A stretch of DNA of 12,674 bases from NCBI GenBank assembly GCA_023461115.1, contig JAEWOA010000085.1:1-12674 (forward strand). Direction: 5' to 3'. The position numbers and the translations under genes are program-made. The DNA comes from Actinomycetes bacterium (GTDB lineage Bacteria; Actinomycetota; Actinomycetes; Actinomycetales; Cellulomonadaceae). Position 1 is the stretch's first letter. Every line of letters begins with the position of its first letter. Positions 1-4,574 of the stretch are shown here, one piece after another. The notes beneath the pieces are model-generated. The model was not told the origin of the DNA, did not search any database, and saw only the letters and a list, made by a program, of their open reading frames with translations.

Positions 1-26
1 CCCCCCCCCCCCCCCCGGCCCCCCCC
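1..26. repeat. Poly-C run at the left edge
   Basis: Sixteen C residues are followed by GG and eight more C residues. A homopolymer this long at the extreme edge of the window, even in a GC-rich genome, is more like a contig end or a sequencing artefact than a biological element. The following bases up to 73 hold no recognisable gene; they lie just downstream of the stop codon of the minus-strand regulator. Confidence 0.6.
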
Positions 27-73
27 GCGACCGGCGGAGGCCGTCCGCTGCCGCGCGCGCGACGGCAGTGGCG

Positions 74-697
74 CTACCGGGGCTCGTCGAGCGCCAGGGG
101 GAACGCGTCGATGTAGACGCGCACGCGCCGGCGCTCAGGGTCGGCCGCGCCCGCCGCGCGCTCGGCCGCGCGCGTGGCCTTGGCCGCGTCGAGGTGCTGG
201 TCGACGAGCGCGCTGAGCGCGTCGGTCAGCGCGCCGAGCTCGTCGCGCGTGAGCTCGGCCGTCGAGCGGGAGTTGAGCGTCTTGCCGGTCCACTCGTCGC
301 CGAGCGTGGGCGCCACCGCGAACCAGCGCGTGAGCTCTTCGGCGCGGCTGGACGCGACGGTGTCGAGCATGATCTGCGCCGCGACCTTCGTCGCGGGGTC
401 GTCGATCGCGCTCGAGTCCATCGCGAACCCGATGGTCCGCCACCACCGCTCGCGCCCGCCGGTGCGCTCGGGGTCGTCCTCGATGAAGCCGTGCCGCTCG
501 AGCTGGCGCAGGTGATAGCTGGTCTGGCCGGTGCTCTCGCCCGTGGCCCGCGCGAGCTGGCTCGCGGTGGCTGAGCCGTGGGCGGCCAGGTACTCGTACA
601 TCGCGATGCGCAGCGGGTGCGCGAATGCCTTGAGCGCCTCGGGGGTGAGCCTGCGCTCCATCGCGCGGGCCACGGTGTCAGGCTCGTCGAAACTCAT
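74..697 (-). CDS. ArsR-type (HTH_20) winged-helix transcriptional regulator
   Basis: Predicted 207-residue DNA-binding regulator, probably the local repressor of the divergent MFS transporter. The start chosen is the ATG beginning MSFDEPDT; the open frame extends upstream to 823, but that would cross the operator/promoter region and the transporter start. Residues about 20-90 form a winged helix of the ArsR/HTH_20 kind: FAHPLRIAMYEYL is the typical first helix, ATASQLARATGESTGQTSYHLRQLERHG is the helix-turn-helix, and GGRERWWRT is the wing. The remaining C-terminal half (about 100-207) is helical, charged and without a recognised ligand site; it contains no obvious metal-binding cysteine pair, so a drug-like ligand is more likely than a metal. 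The ribosome-binding site is weak (AAAGG about 10 nt upstream). Its 5' leader coincides with the first of three operator-like repeats, so autoregulation is likely. Family assignment is firm; ligand and target are inferred. Confidence 0.88.
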   Translation of the reverse strand: MSFDEPDTVARAMERRLTPEALKAFAHPLRIAMYEYLAAHGSATASQLARATGESTGQTSYHLRQLERHGFIEDDPERTGGRERWWRTIGFAMDSSAIDDPATKVAAQIMLDTVASSRAEELTRWFAVAPTLGDEWTGKTLNSRSTAELTRDELGALTDALSALVDQHLDAAKATRAAERAAGAADPERRRVRVYIDAFPLALDEPR

Positions 698-709
698 CGC
701 AGAGAAACC

Positions 710-738
710 TTTGCATCCGACTCTTTGCAGAGTAATCT
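710..738 (+). promoter_or_regulatory. Putative promoter of the MFS transporter
   Basis: TTTGCA (710-715) and TAATCT (733-738) are separated by 17 bp and resemble a housekeeping-sigma -35/-10 pair. The -10 lies inside the middle operator-like repeat, so a bound repressor would block it. A TSS near 745 would give a leader of about 54 nt. Confidence 0.5.
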
Positions 739-754
739 TTGCATCGCTTCTTCT
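730..754 (-). promoter_or_regulatory. Putative promoter of the ArsR-type regulator
   Basis: On the minus strand TACTCT (complement of 730-735) can serve as a -10, with a TTTGCA-like -35 about 19 bp further upstream (complement of 755-760 region is close to it). It overlaps the transporter promoter back to back and the same operator array. The spacing is a little long, so this is weaker than the plus-strand promoter. Confidence 0.3.
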
Positions 755-798
755 GCAAAGAGACCTCTGCGTTCCAGACGATGCTACTGGGGGAGACC

Positions 799-2166
799 AT
801 GGCCGAGACCGCGACACCCACACCGCAGGCCCCGACGCTCGACGACGAGCTCACCGACAAGCTCGACGACCAGCCCGCCGACCAGCCCGCCGACCAGCCG
901 GCCGACCAGCCCCTCGGCAGCCGCTTCACCGCGCTGCTGACCGTGACCGGGCTCGCGAACCTCGGCGACGGCGTCGTGCAGCTCGGCGCCCCACTCGTCG
1001 CCCTCACGCTGACCCGCTCCCCCGTCCAGATCTCACTGCTCGCCGCCGCCGCCTGGCTGCCGTGGCTGATCCTCGGGCTCGCCGCGGGCGTCGTCGTCGA
1101 CCGCCGCGACCGCCGCTGGACCCAGGTGATCGCGATGGCGGCACGCGCCGCGCTCCTGGCCGTTGGCGCCTGGCTGCTGCTCACGGGGCACATGACGATG
1201 GCGCTGCTGGTGGCGATCGTGCTCGCGTACGGCGTCACCGAGGTGTTCGCCGACCTCGCGCAGAGCGCGCTGGTCCCGGACCTCGTGCCCCGCTCACGCC
1301 TGTCCGCCGCGAACGGGCGCGTGCTCGCCACGCAGCAGGTGGCCAACACCTTCGTCGGCGGGCCCGTGGCCGCGCTGCTGCTCACGCTGGGCGCCGCGTG
1401 GGTGCTCGGCATCCCCGCCGCGATGGCGCTCGCCGCGGTGCTCGTGCTCCTGCGGGGCATCCCCGGCTCGTACAAGCACGCGTCCGACGAGCGCAAGAGC
1501 GCGACCACCGAGGTTCGCGAGGGCGTCGTCTACCTGTGGCACAACCGCGTGCTGCGCCCGCTCGTGCTCACGGCGGGCGTGATGAACATGGCCAACACCG
1601 CGTACTTCTCGCTGTTCATCCTGTGGGTGGTCGGCCCCGGCTCGCGCGTGGAGCTGCGCGCCGAGCACTACCCGATCGTCGCGATGGGGCTGGCGGTGGG
1701 GGCGGTGGCGGGCTCGCTCGTCACCGAGGCCATCACGAGGCGGTTCGCCGAGCTCCGCGTGCTCGGCCTGTCCTGGGTGCTCGGCCCGGCGCTCATGGTG
1801 GTGCCCGTGCTGTCCCCGACGATCCCGACGCTCGCGGCGACCGTGTTCGCGATGGGGTTCATCGGCACCGTGGGCAACACGATCTCGCAGTCGCTGCGGC
1901 AGCGGATCGTGCCCGCGCGGATGCTGGGCCGCGTGTCCGGCGCCAGCCGCACGCTCGTCTACGGCCTGATGCCGCTGGGCGCCGTGTTGGGCGGGCTCGC
2001 CGCCGAGCGGTGGGGCCTGGCGCCCGTGCTGGTGGCCGCGGCCGTCGTCGGGATCTCCGCGAGCCTGTACCCGCTGCTGGCCATCCGCGCCAAGGACCTG
2101 GCGGACGCCGAGGCCGCCCACGCCGCCGACGAGGCCGCCCAGCCGCCCACTGCGACCCGCTCCTAG
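799..2166 (+). CDS. MFS transporter, MFS_3/EntS-like efflux family
   Basis: A 455-residue membrane transporter, probably a proton-coupled exporter of a drug or other small molecule. The start at 799 (MAETATPT) has a GGGGGAG ribosome-binding site 3-5 nt upstream; in-frame ATGs at 739 and 781 would lie inside the operator region or lack a site. An acidic, proline-rich cytoplasmic tail (about 1-40) contains DQPA repeats. About twelve hydrophobic segments follow, from residue 43 (FTALLTVTGLANLGDGVVQL) to about 435. The loop between TM2 and TM3 carries the MFS motif A variant GVVVDRRDRRW (97-107). ELRAEHYPIVAMGLAVGAVAG and the later GFIGTVGNTISQSLRQRIVP stretch are typical of the MFS_3 family. It is divergent from the winged-helix regulator with shared operators, so regulated efflux is the likely role. 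The substrate cannot be read from sequence. Confidence 0.9.
   Translation: MAETATPTPQAPTLDDELTDKLDDQPADQPADQPADQPLGSRFTALLTVTGLANLGDGVVQLGAPLVALTLTRSPVQISLLAAAAWLPWLILGLAAGVVVDRRDRRWTQVIAMAARAALLAVGAWLLLTGHMTMALLVAIVLAYGVTEVFADLAQSALVPDLVPRSRLSAANGRVLATQQVANTFVGGPVAALLLTLGAAWVLGIPAAMALAAVLVLLRGIPGSYKHASDERKSATTEVREGVVYLWHNRVLRPLVLTAGVMNMANTAYFSLFILWVVGPGSRVELRAEHYPIVAMGLAVGAVAGSLVTEAITRRFAELRVLGLSWVLGPALMVVPVLSPTIPTLAATVFAMGFIGTVGNTISQSLRQRIVPARMLGRVSGASRTLVYGLMPLGAVLGGLAAERWGLAPVLVAAAVVGISASLYPLLAIRAKDLADAEAAHAADEAAQPPTATRS
868..912 (+). repeat. 12-bp tandem repeat encoding DQPA units
   Basis: Three units of GACCAGCCCGCC (868-879, 880-891, 892-903, the last with one C-to-G change) and a partial fourth (904-912) encode Asp-Gln-Pro-Ala repeats from residue 24 of the MFS transporter. 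Because the unit is a multiple of three, copy-number change would keep the reading frame. It lies in the predicted cytoplasmic N-terminal tail. Confidence 0.85.
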
Positions 2167-2170
2167 CCGA

Positions 2171-2184
2171 GCGCCACCCGGCGC
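2171..2184. terminator. Weak hairpin between convergent MFS and purA genes
   Basis: GCGCC (2171-2175) and GGCGC (2180-2184) can pair around an ACCC loop in the 25-nt gap between the two stop codons. The stem is short and no T-run follows on either strand, so a terminator role is possible but poorly supported. Confidence 0.25.
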
Positions 2185-2191
2185 GGAGCGG

Positions 2192-3478
2192 TCAGTCGAG
2201 GAGGTCGTGGCGGATGATCGTCGCCTCGCGGCCCGGGCCCACACCGATCGCGCTGATCCGCGTTCCGCTGATCTCCTCCAGGCGCAGCAGGTAGCGCTGC
2301 GCGGCCGCGGGCAGGTCGTCCCAGTCGCGGGCGCCGGTGATGTCCTGCGACCAGCCGTCCAGGTACTCGTAGACCGGCTTCGCGTGGTGGAAGTCGCTCT
2401 GGTCCACGGGCATCTCGTCGAACCGCCGGCCGTTGACGTCGTACGCCACGCACACCGGGATGCGGTCGCGGCCGGTGAGCACGTCGAGCTTGGTCAGCAC
2501 GATGTCGGTCATGCCGTTGACGCGCGACGCGTACCGCGACACCACCGAGTCGTACCAGCCGGTGCGGCGCGGGCGGCCCGTGGTGGTGCCGAACTCGCCG
2601 CCGGTCTGGCGCAGCCACTCGCCGTCGTCGTCGAGCAGCTCGGTGGGGAACGGGCCCTCGCCGACGCGCGTGGTGTACGCCTTGGCGACTCCGACGACGC
2701 GGTCGATCCGGGTGGGTCCGATGCCCGAGCCCGTGCACGCGCCGCCCGCGGTCGCGGACGACGACGTCACGAACGGGTACGTGCCGTGGTCCACGTCCAG
2801 CATGGTGGCCTGGCCGGCCTCGAAGACGAGGGTCTTGCCCTCGTCGAGCGCGGTGTTCAGCACCAGCGGGGTGTCGGCGACGAACGGCCGCAGTCGCTCG
2901 GCGTGGCGCAGCAGGTCCTCGACGGTCTCGTCGACCGTGATCGCGCGCCTGTTGTAGACCTTGACCAGCAGGTGGTTCTTGCCGTCGAGGGCGCCCTCGA
3001 CCTTCTGGCGCAGGATGTTCTCGTCGAACAGGTCCTGCACGCGGATGCCGACGCGGTTGATCTTGTCCGCGTACGTCGGGCCGATGCCACGGCCGGTGGT
3101 GCCGATGCGGCGCTTGCCGAGGAAGCGCTCGGTCACCTTGTCGAGCGTGCGGTTGTAGGGCGGGATGACGTGCGCGGCCGACGAGACGAGCAGGCGCGAG
3201 GTGTCCGTGCCCCGCGACTCCAGCGCGTCGATCTCCTGGAACAGCACCTCGAGGTCGATGACGACGCCGTTGCCGATCACAGGGACGACGCCCGGCGAGA
3301 GGATGCCGGACGGCAGCAGGTGCAGCGCGTACTTCTCGCCGTTGATGACCACCGTGTGGCCGGCGTTGTTGCCGCCGTTGAACTTGACGACGTAGTCGAT
3401 GCGGGAGCCGAGCTGGTCGGTCGCTTTTCCCTTGCCCTCGTCGCCCCACTGGACGCCGAGCACCACCACCGCGGGCAT
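2192..3478 (-). CDS. purA: Adenylosuccinate synthetase
   Basis: A 428-residue cytosolic enzyme, the normal bacterial length. It joins IMP and aspartate using GTP to make adenylosuccinate, the first committed step from IMP to AMP. The N-terminal signature WGDEGKGK is at 11-18 (catalytic Asp13) and NNAGHTVV contains the catalytic His41. TTGRGIGP (127-134) contributes to the IMP site. The family signature LDVDHGTYPFVTSS runs 227-240, GTTTGRPRR (297-305) is the aspartate loop, TKLDVL (329-334) is the guanine-binding motif, and GVGPGR (412-417) is C-terminal. The start at 3478 (MPAVVVLG) has an AAAGGTG ribosome-binding site; longer in-frame upstream sequence reads through the DUF3151 region in another frame and is not coding. 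The gene lies 94 nt downstream of DUF3151 on the same strand and converges with the MFS gene. All key residues are present. Confidence 0.98.
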   Translation of the reverse strand: MPAVVVLGVQWGDEGKGKATDQLGSRIDYVVKFNGGNNAGHTVVINGEKYALHLLPSGILSPGVVPVIGNGVVIDLEVLFQEIDALESRGTDTSRLLVSSAAHVIPPYNRTLDKVTERFLGKRRIGTTGRGIGPTYADKINRVGIRVQDLFDENILRQKVEGALDGKNHLLVKVYNRRAITVDETVEDLLRHAERLRPFVADTPLVLNTALDEGKTLVFEAGQATMLDVDHGTYPFVTSSSATAGGACTGSGIGPTRIDRVVGVAKAYTTRVGEGPFPTELLDDDGEWLRQTGGEFGTTTGRPRRTGWYDSVVSRYASRVNGMTDIVLTKLDVLTGRDRIPVCVAYDVNGRRFDEMPVDQSDFHHAKPVYEYLDGWSQDITGARDWDDLPAAAQRYLLRLEEISGTRISAIGVGPGREATIIRHDLLD

Positions 3479-3516
3479 CTGATCACCTTTTTCGCTGGTC
3501 GGCCCGTTACCCCGTG

Positions 3517-3522
3517 AGGCTA
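3517..3522 (-). promoter_or_regulatory. Possible purA -10 box
   Basis: On the minus strand TAGCCT (complement of 3517-3522) fits the actinobacterial TANNNT -10 and would place a transcription start about 30 nt before the purA ATG. No convincing -35 is seen. It would let purA be transcribed separately from DUF3151. Confidence 0.3.
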
Positions 3523-3533
3523 CCGGACCGCGC

Positions 3534-3569
3534 GCGCCGAGCCGGTGTCCGTCCGGCGCCGAGCCGGTG
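3534..3569. repeat. 14-bp direct repeat between DUF3151 and purA
   Basis: GCGCCGAGCCGGTG occurs at 3534-3547 and again at 3556-3569, 22 bp apart. The pair fills much of the 94-nt gap upstream of purA. Arms CCGGAC and GTCCGG in the same region could also fold. It could be a protein-binding pair, part of a terminator for DUF3151, or chance in GC-rich sequence. Confidence 0.5.
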
Positions 3570-3572
3570 GGC

Positions 3573-3992
3573 TCAGCGCAGCGCCGCCACCTCGGTCGAC
3601 GACGTCTCGGAGTCGACGAGGAACTGCGCGCACCGGTCTGCCTCGTCCGACTCGCCGATCGCGTCGGCCGCCTCCGCGAGCGCGAGCAGCGCGCGCAGGA
3701 AGCCCTGGTTCGGCTCGTGGTGCGCGGGGATCGGCCCGCGGCCCTTCCAGCCCGCGCGGCGCAGCGCGTCCAGCCCGCGGTGGTAGCCGGTGCGCGCGTA
3801 GGCGTAGGCGGCCACCGGGTCGCCCTCGTCGGCGAGCGCCTGCTCGGCGAGCAACGCCCAGACCAGGGACGACGCTGGCGCGACCTGCACGGCGTCGCGC
3901 GGGGTGGAGCCTGCGGCGAGCGCGGCGCGGGCCCGGGCGTCCGCGCCGTCGTCGGGAAGGAGCGTGGGGGCGGGCGCGCCGAGGAGGTCCAT
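3573..3992 (-). CDS. DUF3151 family protein, conserved in actinobacteria
   Basis: A 139-residue protein matching the DUF3151 family, which is widespread in actinobacteria and has no established function. Recognisable features are the N-terminal LLGAPAPTLLPDD, a helical middle (LVWALLAEQALADEGDPVAAYAYARTGYHRGLDALRRAGWKGRGPIPAHHEPNQ) resembling a short tetratricopeptide-like helical array, and the C-terminal FLRALLALAEAADAIGESDEADRCAQFL. No signal peptide, membrane segment or catalytic motif is seen. The ATG at 3992 gives the usual family length; its purine-rich GGGAGGG site is rather far (about 13 nt) upstream, so the exact start is slightly uncertain. It lies 94 nt upstream of purA on the same strand, and co-occurrence with purA and fructose-bisphosphate aldolase is a known actinobacterial pattern, so a role near central metabolism is possible but inferred only from position. 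Confidence 0.88.
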   Translation of the reverse strand: MDLLGAPAPTLLPDDGADARARAALAAGSTPRDAVQVAPASSLVWALLAEQALADEGDPVAAYAYARTGYHRGLDALRRAGWKGRGPIPAHHEPNQGFLRALLALAEAADAIGESDEADRCAQFLVDSETSSTEVAALR

Positions 3993-4027
3993 GTGCCCAG
4001 TGTGCGCCCTCCCGCGGGCCGCCGTCC

Positions 4028-4052
4028 GCGCGCAGCGCGCCGACCTGCGCGC
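4028..4052. repeat. Inverted repeat upstream of DUF3151
   Basis: GCGCGCAG (4028-4035) and CTGCGCGC (4045-4052) form a perfect 8-bp inverted repeat around a 9-nt loop, about 36 bp upstream of the DUF3151 start. In this GC-rich context it could be chance. Apart from this and the possible -10 at 4145, the 205-nt divergent gap between DUF3151 and the first STAS gene (3993-4197) holds nothing I recognise. Confidence 0.35.
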
Positions 4053-4144
4053 TCTCGAAACCCGTCGCGCCGAGCGGGGAAGTTCTCTGGACGTCCGTCC
4101 GGGTGACACGTTTCGTTCCGGATGCAAGCACCGTGGGAGCGATC

Positions 4145-4150
4145 TAGAGT
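4145..4150 (+). promoter_or_regulatory. Possible -10 box for the first STAS gene
   Basis: TAGAGT fits the TANNNT -10 pattern and lies 47 nt before the ATG at 4198. No clear -35 is present at 16-19 bp. An upstream GTTTCGTT stretch (4110-4117) recalls the GTTT -35 of stress-type sigma factors, but the spacing to any GGG-containing -10 is wrong. Confidence 0.25.
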
Positions 4151-4197
4151 CGAGCGCGCCGAACGCCCCTCGTCGGCGAGAAGAAGGTTGAACAACG

Positions 4198-4557
4198 ATG
4201 ATCGAGATCGCCACGTCGCCTACGAGCACGACGCTGACGATCTCCGGTGACTTGGATCTCGCCGAGCGTGACCAGTTCCCGGAGGTCGCCGCCCGCGTCG
4301 TCGGCCTGCGCCGCCAGTTGGTCGTCATCGACATGTGCCGCGTGACGTTCATGGACTCCACCGGCGCCGCGTTCCTCATCTCGCTGGCGGACTCCGCGCG
4401 CAAGCGTGGCGGCGCGGCCGTGCTGCGCGGCGCGGACGCCCGCGACGTGTTCGTGCTGGAGGTCTGCGGCGCGCTCGAGCTGTTCCGCGTCGACGGCGAC
4501 CACCGGTGCTCGGACGCGGTCCCGGCGGCGGAGTTCCACGCCCCCGCGACCACCTGA
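4198..4557 (+). CDS. STAS-domain anti-sigma factor antagonist (RsbV/SpoIIAA-like), copy 1
   Basis: A 119-residue cytosolic single-domain STAS protein. In this family the unphosphorylated form binds an RsbW/SpoIIAB-type kinase and frees a sigma factor or other partner; phosphorylation of a conserved serine turns it off and a PP2C phosphatase turns it back on. TLTISGDLDLAERDQF (12-27) is the typical first strand and loop, and VTFMDSTGAAFL (49-60) is the phosphorylation segment, with Ser54 matching the modified serine of RsbV and SpoIIAA. AAVLRGADARDVFVLEVCGALELFRV (73-98) completes the fold. A purine-rich AGAAGAAGG site lies upstream of the ATG. It converges with the large PP2C/ATPase gene with only 17 nt between stops, so that protein is the obvious candidate kinase and phosphatase. 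Which sigma factor, if any, is controlled is unknown; none is encoded here. Confidence 0.92.
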   Translation: MIEIATSPTSTTLTISGDLDLAERDQFPEVAARVVGLRRQLVVIDMCRVTFMDSTGAAFLISLADSARKRGGAAVLRGADARDVFVLEVCGALELFRVDGDHRCSDAVPAAEFHAPATT

Positions 4558-4574
4558 CGCCGCCCGCGTCGTCG

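Larger units (their letters stand above)
698..771. promoter_or_regulatory. Three-copy operator array in the divergent regulator/MFS promoter
   Basis: Three imperfect 18-bp inverted repeats share the pattern YGCARAG-N4-CTYTGCR. They are at 698-715 (CGCAGAG AAAC CTTTGCA), 726-743 (TGCAGAG TAAT CTTTGCA) and 754-771 (TGCAAAG AGAC CTCTGCG), each beginning exactly 28 bp after the last. A further CTTTGCA half-site at 723-729 falls on the 14-bp half-period. The first site directly abuts the ATG of the regulator (695-697). The middle and third sites lie over and downstream of the putative transporter -10. Tandem palindromes between a winged-helix regulator and a transporter are a classic operator arrangement; that this regulator is the binder is inference. 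Confidence 0.75.

Noticed and set aside
698..823. N-terminal extension of the ArsR-type regulator to 823
   Set aside because: The extra 42 residues would be encoded by the operator array and the start of the transporter gene, and have no family similarity. The ATG at 697 is much more likely.
531..2294. Long plus-strand reading frame (587 codons) overlapping the MFS gene
   Set aside because: It is a shadow of the MFS gene in another frame: Arg/Ala/Gly-rich, without any recognisable domain, and it crosses the promoter region. The frame starting at 799 gives a clean membrane transporter.
2207..3517. Plus-strand frame of 436 codons opposite purA
   Set aside because: Antisense shadow of purA, typical of GC-rich DNA; low-complexity Val/Arg/Asp composition and no domain, while purA on the other strand is complete.
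3573..3992. DUF3151 as a tetratricopeptide-repeat protein
   Set aside because: Helical periodicity is suggestive, but no repeat matches the TPR consensus clearly enough to name it.
4110..4140. Stress-sigma (SigB-like) promoter upstream of the first STAS gene
   Set aside because: A GTTTC-like -35 and GGGAGC exist, but the spacing is about 19-20 bp instead of the usual 13-16 and the -10 lacks the GGGTA core.
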